Origin: Duodenibacillus massiliensis
GTDB taxonomy: Bacteria; Pseudomonadota; Gammaproteobacteria; Burkholderiales; Burkholderiaceae_F
Assembly (NCBI RefSeq): GCF_900128485.1
Contig: NZ_LT635844.1
Location: 1-51,446, forward strand
Length of the DNA stretch: 51,446 bases
Direction of reading: 5' to 3'
Shown: in pieces, positions 38,884 through 51,435 of the stretch
How the letters are laid out: every line of letters starts with the position of its first letter
Position numbering within the stretch: the stretch's first letter is position 1
Notes under the pieces: model-generated
What the model was told of the DNA's origin: nothing
Database searches by the model: none
What the model saw: only the letters and a program-made list of their open reading frames with translations
Made by a program: the position numbers and the translations under genes

Positions 38884-39669
38884 ATGTCGCACGTTTTTTG
38901 TGTCGCCAACCAGAAAGGCGGGGTCGGTAAAACGACAACGACCGTCAATCTCGCTGCAGCGCTTGCCAAAAAAGGAAAAAAAGTACTGCTCATCGATCTG
39001 GATGCTCAGGGGAATGCCACGATGGGATCCGGCATTGAAAAAAGTGAGCGCTCACAAACTATTTACGAACTGCTGATCGGAACAGCCAAGTTTGAGGATG
39101 TGCTTGTCCGCAGTGAGCAGGGAAAGTACGATGTACTGCCTTCCAACAGGGATTTTGCGGCTGCTGAACTTGATTTGGCCGAGTGTGATGATCCCGACAT
39201 GCGGCTCAAAAAGATTCTGGAAAGCGTGGCCGACAGGTATGACTATGTGCTCATTGACTGTCCGCCTTCGCTTTCCATTGTGACGGTGAACGCGCTGTGC
39301 GCTGCTGCCGGTGTCATTATCCCCATGCAGTGTGAGTATTTTGCGCTTGAAGGGTTAAGTGACCTTGTTAATGCCGTCAAGCGGGTCCGGTTCAACAAAA
39401 ACCCGCAACTGAGGATGATCGGACTGCTTCGGGTGATGTTTGATCCCCGGATCACTTTACAGAAGCAGGTGAGTGAACAATTGAAGGAAAACTTCGGAGA
39501 ACGTGTGTTTGACACAGTGATTCCCCGTAATGTTCGTCTGGCTGAGGCGCCTTCCTACGGTCTGCCCGGTGTTTTATACGATCCTTCCAGCCGCGGGGCA
39601 AAAGCCTATCTTTCATTTGCACGCGAAATTCTGAAAAGAACCAACACTACAGCCAAGGAGTCGAAGTAA
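38884..39669 (+). CDS. parA: Chromosome-partitioning ATPase ParA
   Basis: ParA is a Walker-type ATPase that moves ParB-parS complexes over the nucleoid. It has 261 residues. The deviant Walker A is NQKGGVGKTTTTVNLAAALA (with both lysines), the A' region is LIDLDAQGNATMGSG, and Walker B is VLIDCPPSLSIVTVNAL. It lacks an N-terminal HTH, as expected of chromosomal Soj-type ParA. SD GGGAG precedes the ATG. parB overlaps its stop (TAATG). Confidence 0.96.
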   Translation: MSHVFCVANQKGGVGKTTTTVNLAAALAKKGKKVLLIDLDAQGNATMGSGIEKSERSQTIYELLIGTAKFEDVLVRSEQGKYDVLPSNRDFAAAELDLAECDDPDMRLKKILESVADRYDYVLIDCPPSLSIVTVNALCAAAGVIIPMQCEYFALEGLSDLVNAVKRVRFNKNPQLRMIGLLRVMFDPRITLQKQVSEQLKENFGERVFDTVIPRNVRLAEAPSYGLPGVLYDPSSRGAKAYLSFAREILKRTNTTAKESK

Positions 39670-40565
39670 TGGCTAAACCGAGAGGATTGGGACGAGGGTT
39701 GAAATCACTGTTGGGTGACGACCTTACTTTGGCGGTGATGCCGGATAAGAGTAACGGGATCACGGAAATTGAGCTCAGTAAGCTGCAGGCTGGCAAATAC
39801 CAGCCGCGTACGGCGATGGAGCAGGAGAAGCTGCAGGAACTTGCAGATTCAATCCGTGAGCAGGGGGTGATCAGTCCGATCATCATCCGCCCGATTGCCG
39901 CCGACAAGTACGAAATCATTGCCGGTGAGCGGCGTTTCCGTGCATCCCAGCTTGCCGGAAAGGAGTCCATTCCGGCAATTATCCGCGACTTTGATGACAA
40001 GACGGCACTGGCGGTTGCACTGATTGAGAACATGCAGCGCGAGGACCTCAATGTGATGGAAGAAGCGCTCGGCGTGAAACGTCTCATTGAAGAATTCGGA
40101 TTTACGCATGAAGATGCCGCAAAAGCAATCGGCAGAAGCCGTCCGGCAACCAGTAACCTGCTGCGGCTTCTGAATTTGGCTGCACCGGTACAGAAGATGC
40201 TGTCTGAGGGCAAAATCGAGATGGGGCACGCCAGAGCGCTGCTGAGTCTGCAGCCCGCGGAGCAGATTCTTGCCGCCAATGAAATCGTCAATCAGGGGTC
40301 AAGTGTCCGTCAGGCTGAAAAACTGGTGGCCGGCTGGGGTGCTAAGGCTGAATCGAAGAAAACGGTCAAAAGTAAGCCCGAGAAAACCCGTGATGACGTC
40401 ATCCTGGAAGAAAAACTCAGTGACGCGCTCGGCGCGGCAGTGAGCATCAATGTGGGACGCCAGGGAAAGGGGCAGATTCTGATCAGTTTCTCTGATCTCG
40501 ATGATCTGCAGTCGATTATTGATAAGCTGATGCCGGCGGAAAACGGGGAGCAGTCAGAGGAGTAG
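39669..40565 (+). CDS. parB: Chromosome-partitioning protein ParB
   Basis: ParB binds parS, hydrolyses CTP and spreads as a clamp. It has 298 residues. The N-terminus is basic (KPRGLGRGLKSLLGDD, the ParA-interaction and start motif). The CTPase region has YQPRTAM, GVISPIIIRPI and GERRFRASQLAG, and the HTH has FGFTHEDAAKAIGRSRPATSNLLRLLNL split across two helices. The C-terminal dimer domain is about 245-298. Its targets lie 4.1-4.9 kb upstream. Confidence 0.96.
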   Translation: MAKPRGLGRGLKSLLGDDLTLAVMPDKSNGITEIELSKLQAGKYQPRTAMEQEKLQELADSIREQGVISPIIIRPIAADKYEIIAGERRFRASQLAGKESIPAIIRDFDDKTALAVALIENMQREDLNVMEEALGVKRLIEEFGFTHEDAAKAIGRSRPATSNLLRLLNLAAPVQKMLSEGKIEMGHARALLSLQPAEQILAANEIVNQGSSVRQAEKLVAGWGAKAESKKTVKSKPEKTRDDVILEEKLSDALGAAVSINVGRQGKGQILISFSDLDDLQSIIDKLMPAENGEQSEE

Positions 40566-40615
40566 AGGGTTAACACTTACTCCTTAAAACCTAGTACCAT
40601 CCCTCTTTTTGATAC

Positions 40616-40644
40616 TTGTTAAAAAGTGTTTAGGGACGTAAAAT
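40616..40644 (+). promoter_or_regulatory. Promoter of the atp operon
   Basis: A -35 TTGTTA (40616-40621) and -10 TAAAAT (40639-40644) are separated by 17 bases, about 20 bases before the atpI start. No terminator is seen after parB, so read-through is possible. Confidence 0.65.
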
Positions 40645-40664
40645 ACGGCCGATTTCAGTAAACC

Positions 40665-41042
40665 ATGGACTTTTTGTCACCTGACCGTATGAACCGGACT
40701 GAGCTGATCCGCATTATTGTTTGTCAGTTTGCTCTGGTTTCGGCAGTTGCTTTGTTCGCAGCCTTTTTTGGCTTGAATGCAGGGCTCTCCGCTGCTGTCG
40801 GCGGTCTCTGCGTTGCTGTTCCCAACACTTTGGTAGTGGTCAATCTTTTGGTGTGCAACGCCTTGAAAAAGCCGTTGCCGCCGATGGTGATATTGGTTGC
40901 GGAGTTTCTGAAAATCCTTGTTACGTGCGCACTTTTTGTGCTCGCAGCAAAACTGTGTGCGGGGTTGAACTGGCCGGCAATGCTTTCCGGAATAATTGCC
41001 GCCGCAGGCAGTATGTTTCTGCTGCCTCTTTTTAAACGTTGA
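40665..41042 (+). CDS. atpI: ATP synthase accessory protein AtpI
   Basis: AtpI is a small membrane protein thought to help assemble the c ring. The 125-residue protein has four hydrophobic helices and the pattern AALFAAFFGLNAGLSAAVGG, PNTLVVVNLL, and a C-terminal LPLF. It leads the atp operon, directly after a promoter. An ATG at 40689 (MNRTELIR) is an alternative start. The family is weakly conserved; position supports the call. Confidence 0.82.
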   Translation: MDFLSPDRMNRTELIRIIVCQFALVSAVALFAAFFGLNAGLSAAVGGLCVAVPNTLVVVNLLVCNALKKPLPPMVILVAEFLKILVTCALFVLAAKLCAGLNWPAMLSGIIAAAGSMFLLPLFKR

Positions 41043-41063
41043 GACCAAAGGATCGGTTAACTT

Positions 41064-42196
<1,133 letters not shown>

Positions 42197-42292
42197 TTGA
42201 AGTCGTCGGTTCACGTCTTTCTTATTAATGACGCCGTCAGTGCCGCAGCCTTTCCCTGTGAAGGGCCGGTGCTGACGTAACGGGGTTCCATA

Positions 42293-42763
42293 ATGAACAT
42301 CAATGCAACACTGTTCGTACAGATGGTGGTGTTCTTCATCGGCTGCTGGATTACGATGAAGTACATCTGGCCGCCTTTGATCAAAGCGATCGAAGAACGC
42401 CAACAGAAAATCGCAGACGGTCTTGCAGCTGCCGACAAGAGCAACATCGCTCTTGCTGAAGCTCAGGCTAAAGGCAAGGAAATTGAGGCCGAAGCCCGTG
42501 CACGTGCCACGACGATTGTCTCCGACGGCGAAAAGCGCGGTGCCAAGATCGTTGAAGCGGCCAAAGAGCAGGCTCGTACCGAAGCTGATGCCATCATCAG
42601 CGCAGCCAAGGCTGAAGCGCAGCAGGAAATTCAGCGTGCGCGGGAAGAACTTCGCGGCCAGGTGGCAGCGCTTGCTGTTGCCGGTGCTGAGAAGATTCTG
42701 CAGCGTGAAGTTGATGCGGCTGCTCACGCGAAAATGCTTGATCAACTTAAGGCGAAGCTTTAA
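42293..42763 (+). CDS. atpF: ATP synthase Fo subunit b
   Basis: Subunit b is the peripheral stalk. It has 156 residues: a membrane anchor (about 4-25, TLFVQMVVFFIGCWITMKYI) and then a long Ala/Glu/Lys/Arg-rich coiled coil. Length matches E. coli AtpF (156). It is 96 bases after atpE; that gap carries a GC-rich imperfect hairpin that may regulate the c/b ratio. atpH begins 2 bases later. Confidence 0.95.
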   Translation: MNINATLFVQMVVFFIGCWITMKYIWPPLIKAIEERQQKIADGLAAADKSNIALAEAQAKGKEIEAEARARATTIVSDGEKRGAKIVEAAKEQARTEADAIISAAKAEAQQEIQRAREELRGQVAALAVAGAEKILQREVDAAAHAKMLDQLKAKL

Positions 42764-42765
42764 TC

Positions 42766-43317
42766 ATGGCAGAACTTTCAACGATTGCGCGCCCGTATGC
42801 AGAAGGTCTTTGGCAGGCTTTGACCGAGCATAAGACATCTGCTGCGAAAATCGCCAAGATCGGTCAGGTGTTGGAAAGCTTGGCTGACATGGCGAAGGAT
42901 CCGCAGGTTTCTGAACTTGTCAGAGATCCCAAGCTCACCGATGATCAGATTTTTGAAGCTGTTACCGGTGCTCTCGGCAAGGGGCTTTCTCCCGAATTGT
43001 CTGGACTGATCCGTGTCGTGATTGAAAACGGTCGTTTGGAAGCTCTCCCTGAAATTGCCGCGCAGTACCGCGCTCTCAAAAACGAATCCGAAGGTGTCGC
43101 TGACGCCTACATTGAGACCGCTTTCCCTCTGGATCAGAAGGAACTGGAAAAGGTGCTCGGAGATCTGGCCGACAGATTCCCGGGTGTCAAGCTCAACCCC
43201 ATCGTCAAGGTCAATCCCGCATTGATCGGCGGGGTGAGTGTGTGCGTGGGGGACCAGATCCTCGACGTGTCCGTTCGAGCCAGACTGATGCAGATGCAGG
43301 CGGCGCTCACCGCATAA
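42766..43317 (+). CDS. atpH: ATP synthase F1 subunit delta
   Basis: Delta joins the peripheral stalk to the F1 head. The 183-residue protein begins [19 protein letters not shown], has [20 protein letters not shown] in its middle and the conserved C-terminal [24 protein letters not shown]. It lies 2 bases after atpF and 13 bases before atpA. Confidence 0.95.
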   Translation: MAELSTIARPYAEGLWQALTEHKTSAAKIAKIGQVLESLADMAKDPQVSELVRDPKLTDDQIFEAVTGALGKGLSPELSGLIRVVIENGRLEALPEIAAQYRALKNESEGVADAYIETAFPLDQKELEKVLGDLADRFPGVKLNPIVKVNPALIGGVSVCVGDQILDVSVRARLMQMQAALTA

Positions 43318-43330
43318 ATTTCGGAGCTCA

Positions 43331-44875
43331 ATGATGCAACTCAATCCCAGTGAAATCAGCGAACTGCTCAAGCAGCGAATTGAAGGCCTTGGCGTCTCCG
43401 CTGATCTCCGTACTCAGGGAACCGTAATTTCGGTTACCGATGGCATTTGCCGTGTTCACGGTCTTCACGACGTGATGCAGGGTGAAATGCTTGAATTCCC
43501 CAATAACACCTACGGCCTCGCGCTGAACCTTGAACGTGATTCCGTCGGCGCAGTTGTTCTCGGTGATTACGAAAAGATTTCTGAAGGCGATACGGTCAAG
43601 ACGACCGGCCGCATTCTTTCCGTGCCCGTCGGCCCGGCTCTGATCGGCCGTGTGGTCAACGCTTTGGGCCAGCCCATCGACGGCAAGGGTCCGATCGACA
43701 CCAAGGAATTCGACGCTGTTGAAAAGATCGCTCCGGGCGTGATCGAACGTCAGTCCGTGAGCCAGCCGGTTCAGACCGGTCTGAAGTCCATCGACGCGAT
43801 GATTCCGATCGGCCGCGGCCAGCGCGAACTGATCATTGGTGACCGCCAGACCGGTAAGACGGCCATTGCGCTTGATACGATCATCAACCAGAAGGGCAAG
43901 AACCTGATCTGCGTTTATGTCGCTATCGGCCAGAAGGCTTCCACCATCGCCAACGTTGTCCGCCAGCTCGAAGAGCACGGCGCCATGGAATACACGATCA
44001 TCGTGGCTGCTTCTGCCTCTGAAACGGCAGCTCTGCAGTACATTGCACCGTACGCCGGTGCCACGATGGGCGAATACTTCCGTGACCGCGGTCAGGACAG
44101 CCTGATTGTTTACGACGATCTGACCAAGCAGGCCTGGGCCTACCGTCAGATTTCCCTGCTGCTTCGTCGTCCGCCGGGACGTGAAGCCTACCCCGGCGAC
44201 GTCTTCTATCTGCACTCTCGTCTGCTCGAACGTGCAGCCCGCGTGAATCCGACTTATGTCGAACGTTTCACCAAGGGAGAAGTCAAGGGTAAGACCGGTT
44301 CCATGACGGCTCTTCCGATCATTGAAACCCAGGCAGGCGACGTCACGGCCTTCGTTCCGACGAACGTGATTTCCATTACCGACGGTCAGATCTTCCTTGA
44401 AACGGACCTCTTTAACGCCGGTATCCGTCCCGCTATTAACCCCGGTATCTCGGTGAGCCGCGTGGGCGGCGCTGCCCAGACCAAGGTGATTAAGAAGCTC
44501 GGCGGCGGTGTGCGTCTGGCTCTGGCCCAGTACCGTGAACTTGCGGCATTCGCACAGTTCGCGAGCGACCTGGACGAAGCCACCCGTAAGCAGCTGGAAC
44601 GCGGCCGTGTTGTGACTGAACTCATGAAGCAGCCCCAGTACCAGCCTCTTCAGGTTTGGGAAGAAGCTGTGACGCTGTTTGCCGTCGAAATGGGCTTCTA
44701 CGACACTGTTGCCGTCAAGGATGCTCTGCGCTGCGAACGCGCTATGCGTGAGTTCCTTCAGACCAAGCATTCCGATCTGATTGCCCGTATCGAAGAGCAG
44801 AAGGTCCTTTCCAAGGAAGACGGAGAGGCTCTGAAGGCTGCGATCGAAGACTTTCAGAAGAACGGCGCTTACTAA
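43331..44875 (+). CDS. atpA: ATP synthase F1 subunit alpha
   Basis: Alpha is the non-catalytic nucleotide-binding subunit of F1. It has 514 residues: an N-terminal barrel, P-loop [38 protein letters not shown] and the family stretch [18 protein letters not shown]. The ATG at 43331 or the next codon both fit. It is 25 bases from atpG. Confidence 0.97.
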   Translation: MMQLNPSEISELLKQRIEGLGVSADLRTQGTVISVTDGICRVHGLHDVMQGEMLEFPNNTYGLALNLERDSVGAVVLGDYEKISEGDTVKTTGRILSVPVGPALIGRVVNALGQPIDGKGPIDTKEFDAVEKIAPGVIERQSVSQPVQTGLKSIDAMIPIGRGQRELIIGDRQTGKTAIALDTIINQKGKNLICVYVAIGQKASTIANVVRQLEEHGAMEYTIIVAASASETAALQYIAPYAGATMGEYFRDRGQDSLIVYDDLTKQAWAYRQISLLLRRPPGREAYPGDVFYLHSRLLERAARVNPTYVERFTKGEVKGKTGSMTALPIIETQAGDVTAFVPTNVISITDGQIFLETDLFNAGIRPAINPGISVSRVGGAAQTKVIKKLGGGVRLALAQYRELAAFAQFASDLDEATRKQLERGRVVTELMKQPQYQPLQVWEEAVTLFAVEMGFYDTVAVKDALRCERAMREFLQTKHSDLIARIEEQKVLSKEDGEALKAAIEDFQKNGAY

Positions 44876-44900
44876 TTGCGCATCAGTTTGAGAGGACCAC

Positions 44901-47215
<2,315 letters not shown>

Positions 47216-47290
47216 TAAGTCGGTTGCGGGGGTGCAGCGGTGAGCTGCCCCCGGCAGCCACACTTGATTGCCGATTACACGGAGCAACAT

Positions 47291-47701
47291 ATGTCCACGA
47301 TTTTTGTTGATGTCGTCAGTGCGGAAGAGGCCATCTTCTCCGGTAAGGCGAGCTTTGTGGCTCTGCCCGGTCAGGAAGGTGAGCTCGGTATTCTGCCCGG
47401 ACACGTTCCTCTGATTACCCGTATTCGTCCCGGTGCCGTCCGCATCAAGACGGAAGAAGGTCAGGAAGAAGACGTGTTTGTTGCCGGCGGCATTCTTGAA
47501 GTGCAGCCCGATCGCGTGACGGTGCTTGCTGACACGGCTGTCCGCAGCAAGGATCTTGATGAGGCTAAGGCCAAGAAGGCTCTCGAAGAAGCCAAGCAGG
47601 CCAGAGAGCAGGCGAAGAGCAATGTTGAAATCGCCAAGCTCGAAGCCACGATGTCCGCCTTGGCGGCACAGCTTGCCTACATCAGAAAACTCCGTCACTG
47701 A
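47291..47701 (+). CDS. atpC: ATP synthase F1 subunit epsilon
   Basis: Epsilon binds gamma and can inhibit ATP hydrolysis. From the ATG at 47291 it has 136 residues: a beta sandwich ([39 protein letters not shown]) and a C-terminal helical hairpin rich in Ala, Lys and Glu. GGAG lies 6 bases upstream, so this start is preferred to the open frame from 47240. It ends the operon, before a terminator. Confidence 0.95.
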   Translation: MSTIFVDVVSAEEAIFSGKASFVALPGQEGELGILPGHVPLITRIRPGAVRIKTEEGQEEDVFVAGGILEVQPDRVTVLADTAVRSKDLDEAKAKKALEEAKQAREQAKSNVEIAKLEATMSALAAQLAYIRKLRH

Positions 47702-47731
47702 GAAACGAGTTTGCGGTAACGACTTTCCGAA

Positions 47732-47767
47732 AGACGTCCCGGCAGAAGCTGAGGACGTCTTTTTTTG
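47732..47767 (+). terminator. Terminator of the atp operon
   Basis: AGACGTCC and GGACGTCT form an 8-bp stem with a 13-base loop, followed by T6. It lies 31 bases after atpC. Confidence 0.9.
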
Positions 47768-47914
47768 CCCGGTGACAAGTTTTGCAGTAGCATGGAAAGA
47801 TAGGGCGGCAGAAGGGGCCGGACTCCGTTGCCGTTATGGTCAGAAAAGCCCGGAGCACTCAATGAGGCGGACGCGGCTTTAGTACTTTAAGAGATTAAAA
47901 AAGGGGTATTGAGC

Positions 47915-48322
47915 ATGCTCAAGGATGTTGTTCAGGTCTGTACCGACGGCAGCGATCTTTCGCACAAAGGCATTGAATCGGCCGTGGAAATTGCCAAGGC
48001 ACTGCATCTGCCGGTGGTCGGAATGACCGCGGTTTTATCCAAGCCCAACACAGTGCACGGTCTTGAACATGAGGACAAAGCCGTGCAGGAGAGACTTGCT
48101 GCGGTGAAAAACCTCGCTGAAGCCGCTGAAATTCCGTATGAACTCGTGGCGGAGCACTGTGAGTCGGTGGCTGACGGTATTCTCAATGTGGCGGACCGTC
48201 ATGACGCCCGCTTTATTGTGATGGCAAGCCGTGGCCTGGGAACGTTGGGCAGCCTGATCCTGGGCTCAGAAACCCAGAAGGTTCTCGCGCAGGCCGACCG
48301 TCCCGTGCTTGTGATCCGTTAA
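47915..48322 (+). CDS. Universal stress protein (UspA family)
   Basis: The 135-residue protein has the single Usp domain: VVQVCTDGSDLSHKGIESAVE at the start and, near the end, MASRGLGTLGSLILGSETQKVL followed by RPVLVIR. The G-2x-G-9x-G-[ST] ATP-binding form is present in GLGTLGSLILGSET. Its role would be in stress or stationary-phase survival. The ATG at 47915 has a GGGG site. Its stop codon overlaps that of the convergent DUF167 gene (TTAA). Confidence 0.88.
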   Translation: MLKDVVQVCTDGSDLSHKGIESAVEIAKALHLPVVGMTAVLSKPNTVHGLEHEDKAVQERLAAVKNLAEAAEIPYELVAEHCESVADGILNVADRHDARFIVMASRGLGTLGSLILGSETQKVLAQADRPVLVIR

Positions 48323-48684
48323 GCGTTTTTTGGACTGAAGGCGGCTGCCGCGTCAGCGGAACTTAGCCCCCGGATGCGGACGCGCTTTGTGCGTGAGGTC
48401 TCGCCGCTGATGACAGCAACGGCAGACTTCGGTACACCGGCTGTTTCAGCAATGAAGCGGATCAGCATGGCGTTGGCTTTGCCGTCCACCGGAGGTGCGG
48501 ACAGAGCAATTTTGAGTCTGTCGTTGTAGATGCCCGCGACGGCATTGCGTTTGGCGCCCGGTTGGGCGTGAACCGCTAAAATGCAGCCGTCCTCACCGGT
48601 ACTGAGCCAAACGGGGCCCGCGGGGGAGGCTGTATTCCCCGTTTTCCCGGTCTGTGTAATTTCCCTCTGCTTTTTAGAACTCAT
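48319..48684 (-). CDS. DUF167 (YggU) family protein
   Basis: The 121-residue protein (from the ATG at 48684) contains the DUF167 core: [60 protein letters not shown] and the short end. The fold is known from structures of the family but its role is not. The N-terminal 40 residues are low in complexity and not part of the family, so the start could be further in. Its ATG overlaps the divergent hemE ATG (TCATGA). Confidence 0.8.
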   Translation of the reverse strand: MSSKKQREITQTGKTGNTASPAGPVWLSTGEDGCILAVHAQPGAKRNAVAGIYNDRLKIALSAPPVDGKANAMLIRFIAETAGVPKSAVAVISGETSRTKRVRIRGLSSADAAAAFSPKNA

Positions 48685-49747
48685 GAAACCGAGCAACGAT
48701 ACTTTTCTGCGTACTTTAAAACGTGAACACACTGAATATACCCCATTGTGGCTGATGCGTCAGGCGGGAAGGTACCTGCCCGAATACAACGCAACGCGTG
48801 CCAGGCTCGGCAGTTTCATGGCACTGGCGCAGTCGCCTGAAGGGGCTTGTGAGGTAACGCTGCAGCCGGTGGAAAGATTCGGGCTCGATGCGGCGATTCT
48901 TTTTTCGGACATTCTGACCGTACCGGATGCCATGGGGCTCGGCCTGCATTTTGTGGCCGGCGAAGGCCCTGTGTTTGACCATCCGGTTCAGACCGAAGAA
49001 GCGGTGGCCAAACTTTTTGTGCCGGATCCCTGTGAGAAACTGAAGTATGTGACCGATGCTGTGAGCCTGATCCGCAAAACCCTGAACAATAAGATTCCTC
49101 TGATCGGTTTTTCGGGCTCGCCCTTTACGCTTGCCTGCTACATGGTTGAGGGCGGATCCTCCAAGGATTTCTCCACCATTAAGAAGATGCTCTACACGCG
49201 TCCGGACCTTCTCAAGCGCATTCTGGAAGTCAATGCTGCATCAGTGGCGGCATACCTTAACGCGCAGATCGAGGCGGGCGCTCAGGCTGTTCAGATTTTT
49301 GATACCTGGGGCGGCGCGCTGGCCGACGGTGTTTACCAGGAATTTTCTCTGAAGTACATGGCCGACGTGATCCGCGCGCTGAAGCGTGAAAATGAGGGCG
49401 AGAAAGTGCCGGTCATTGTTTTCACCAAGGGATGCGGCAACTGGCTTGAAGATCTTGCGGCCTGCGGTGCGGACTGTGTGGGTGTGGACTGGTGCGTCAA
49501 TCTCACGACGGCCCGCAGCCGTGTGAAGGATCAGGTGGCTTTGCAGGGCAATATGGATCCGATGGTGCTTTTTGCCGGTGAAGAGGCAATCCGCCGGGAA
49601 GCCCGCCGCGTTATTGACGCTTACGGGCCGGTCGGAAAAGGCGGTCATGTCTTTAATCTCGGCCACGGCATCAGTCAGTTTACGGATCCCGAAGCCGTCC
49701 GTATTCTTGTGGATGAAGTGCACAGTTATTCACGCGGCCGTCATTAA
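48683..49747 (+). CDS. hemE: Uroporphyrinogen decarboxylase
   Basis: HemE turns uroporphyrinogen III into coproporphyrinogen III in haem synthesis. It has 354 residues from the ATG at 48683, identical in length to E. coli HemE. Motifs: [37 protein letters not shown] (catalytic Asp), [26 protein letters not shown] and the late FNLGHGI. An open frame upstream to 48581 is not like the family. The SD is weak. Confidence 0.96.
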   Translation: MKPSNDTFLRTLKREHTEYTPLWLMRQAGRYLPEYNATRARLGSFMALAQSPEGACEVTLQPVERFGLDAAILFSDILTVPDAMGLGLHFVAGEGPVFDHPVQTEEAVAKLFVPDPCEKLKYVTDAVSLIRKTLNNKIPLIGFSGSPFTLACYMVEGGSSKDFSTIKKMLYTRPDLLKRILEVNAASVAAYLNAQIEAGAQAVQIFDTWGGALADGVYQEFSLKYMADVIRALKRENEGEKVPVIVFTKGCGNWLEDLAACGADCVGVDWCVNLTTARSRVKDQVALQGNMDPMVLFAGEEAIRREARRVIDAYGPVGKGGHVFNLGHGISQFTDPEAVRILVDEVHSYSRGRH

Positions 49748-50049
49748 TTCAACAGCTGATTCCACAGAGTTATCCACAGGAAGAAAGTCAAAGACCGCTG
49801 CCGTAAAAGATTCGGCAGCGGCCTTTATTTTTCTATTGAATTCGTTTCAATAGATTGAAAATAAAGAAAATTAATTTTCTTAGCGCTTCGGAAAACACGC
49901 CTCTTTGTTTTACACGGTTACCGGTGCTTCGGCGCCGGTGGAAAACTCTCCACAAAGTTATCCACAGGATGGGCTTAAGCGGGTAGAAGTGCCCTCAGAA
50001 CCGTTCTATCAAACCTGTGTAAAAGTCGGTTTGCTCACATCTGAACCTA
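49748..50049. other. Intergenic island with DnaA boxes and palindromes after hemE
   Basis: No gene is seen. It holds two perfect DnaA boxes TTATCCACA (49770-49778 and 49958-49966), the hemE terminator, the inverted repeat CTATTGAA / TTCAATAG near 49834, an 18-bp perfect palindrome (AAGAAAATTAATTTTCTT, 49864-49881) in AT-rich DNA, and a hairpin with a TTCG loop (49920-49939). The mixture looks like a DnaA-binding locus rather than a promoter, but function is unproven. Confidence 0.6.
49795..49833 (+). terminator. Terminator of hemE
   Basis: CCGCTGCCG and CGGCAGCGG form a 9-bp stem with a 9-base loop, followed by TTTATTTTT. It lies 47 bases after the hemE stop. Confidence 0.9.
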
Positions 50050-50476
50050 TTATTCGCTCTTCGTCCCGACACAGCCGAACTGCTGTCCCGTGTGAATGGC
50101 GGGGACTGTGTCTGAGCATCCCGGGCCTTGCGGTCCGGCCGAAGTCCTGCCGTGAACGGTAGAGCCCGAGGGCTCCTCCAAGCGGCGACGGAACCTGGCT
50201 TCAAGCTCGGCCTTCACATACTGCCTGCCGAGCTTTCGGGCGAGCTTTTCATCGCCGTCCCGTGATACCAGGTTCGCAGCAGCAACCCTGTCCGAGTGCC
50301 CCGACCAGCCGCAATATGTGCACTTAAACGAGTCCCCGTGGCGGTTGCGTTTGTCAACGCAGCCGCAGTGAGGGCACGTGGTCGAGGTATACGCCGGATT
50401 GACGCTTACTAAAGTCACTCCGTAACGTCTGCAGTAAAACTCCAGTCGTTCCCGGATATAGCCGCGCAACCAAGTG
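50050..50476 (-). pseudogene. tnpB: TnpB transposon nuclease, C-terminal fragment
   Basis: About 140 codons remain of an IS200/IS605- or IS607-type TnpB. The fragment starts STWLRGYIRERLEFYCRRYG and has the zinc ribbon TCPHCGCVDKRNRHGDSFKC / CGWSGHSDRVAAANL with four Cys (CPHC and CTYC), then a low-complexity tail. The RuvC domain's first two acidic motifs and the N-terminal part are missing. The upstream boundary is the IS right end at 50477, so a second element end abuts or replaced the 5' part. An open frame runs across the junction (from 50583) but is chimeric. It cannot be an active nuclease. Confidence 0.8.
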
Positions 50477-50755
50477 CTAAACAACCCGCGCTTGAAAGCG
50501 CGGGGTTTCCTGACAAGGTGCAGGCTTTCCCGTAACAGGCAAGGTTTTTGAGGCCTTGTCTGCCCGGGCGTCCCCTGCACCACAGGAACATTTAAAACGC
50601 AACCGCTCTACGGGTACGGGCTTCATCAGCTCGATCCGTCGGTTCCGGCGAAGGACTGCTTCGTCTTGCCAATTCGCTGGTTTGTACTGCACTATCGATC
50701 CGGCGTTCCCTGAGACTTGTTTGAGCCTCGCAAGCGCTGATTGCTCAGCCTTCAG
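50477..50755 (-). repeat. Right end of a TnpB-type insertion sequence (right copy)
   Basis: This is the inverted copy of 1-279 (272 of 279 bases identical). Its terminal hairpin has a perfect 9-bp stem (CCCGCGCTT, loop TC, AAGCGCGGG), one pair better than the left copy. It starts at the end of the tnpA remnant and ends inside a tnpB. No full tnpB is present between, so the element has lost its middle or two elements have recombined. Confidence 0.75.
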
Positions 50756-51310
50756 ATCGTAGCTGTCAGTGGCGGGATCCGCGAAACGTACAACCGCGCA
50801 GAGAACACAGTCATCAGTGTGATGACGTTACGCACAAGTTCCGTTTCAAAGGCTTCTTCCCTTGCGGCATCCAAAATTACAACCTGTGCCGCCTGCCGAC
50901 GGCAGATGGCAAAGATGAGTTCAGTTCCGAAACGCGGTTTTCGTGTGTGAGAACAAGCGTTTCAACCTCATCGGAAAGCAGTGCACTCATTAGACGCTTT
51001 AATCCCGGCTTGCGGCAGTTAAGCCCGTAACCAAGGCCCGTGATGACCTCATCGCATCCGTATCTCTGAGGCGCTGCGCCTGTGTTTCAAGATCCGCTTT
51101 CTGATCATGGCCGCTTACGCTGGCATAACCTATTTTTTCGGCGGGCTTTGCCGTTTGCGTCATTGAGCAGGTGCTTGTAATCTGAGTGAGCAAAGTGGCG
51201 ATGGTTGCCTGCCGTGCGCAAAGTTCTTTCAGACGCCCCTCACGGCACCAGCGGCGTACTGTGCTCACGCTGACGCCTAAAACCTGACTTTTAAAGCAAA
51301 CTAACTTTTT
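50756..51310 (-). pseudogene. tnpA: IS607-type serine recombinase TnpA, frameshifted
   Basis: Pieces of an IS607 TnpA can be read in order on the minus strand but in changing frames. These are a MerR-like HTH (LGVSVSTVRRWCREGRLK, then ERTLRTAGNHRHF in another frame), the resolvase start KIGYASVSGHDQKADLETQA, then LGYGLNCRKPGLKRLMS and LVLTHENRVSE, then GTELIFAICRRQAAQVVIL and RNVITLMTVFSARLY. At least four frame changes make it a decayed pseudogene. The catalytic Ser of the ARVS-type motif is kept (SVSGHDQ). It supports IS607 for the adjoining end repeat. Confidence 0.8.
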
Positions 51311-51311
51311 G

Positions 51312-51344
51312 AGAGCCCGTAAAGCCGCACGGGCTCTTATTTTT
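51312..51344 (+). terminator. Terminator beyond the insertion sequence
   Basis: AGAGCCCGT and ACGGGCTCT form a 9-bp stem with an 8-base loop, followed by TTATTTTT on the plus strand. No intact plus-strand gene ends here, so it may belong to a gene replaced or interrupted by the element. Confidence 0.8.
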
Positions 51345-51370
51345 GTGCCTTTTTCTAAATTGTTTCCTTG

Positions 51371-51399
51371 TTGTATTCTGTTGTCTTTCCTGATATAAT
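51371..51399 (+). promoter_or_regulatory. Sigma70-type promoter at the right edge
   Basis: TTGTAT (51371-51376) and a perfect TATAAT (51394-51399) are separated by 17 bases. It drives the gene that begins at 51436. Confidence 0.75.
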
Positions 51400-51435
51400 T
51401 TCCTTAGAAAATCAAGGTCTCTTTGGGGAAAGACT

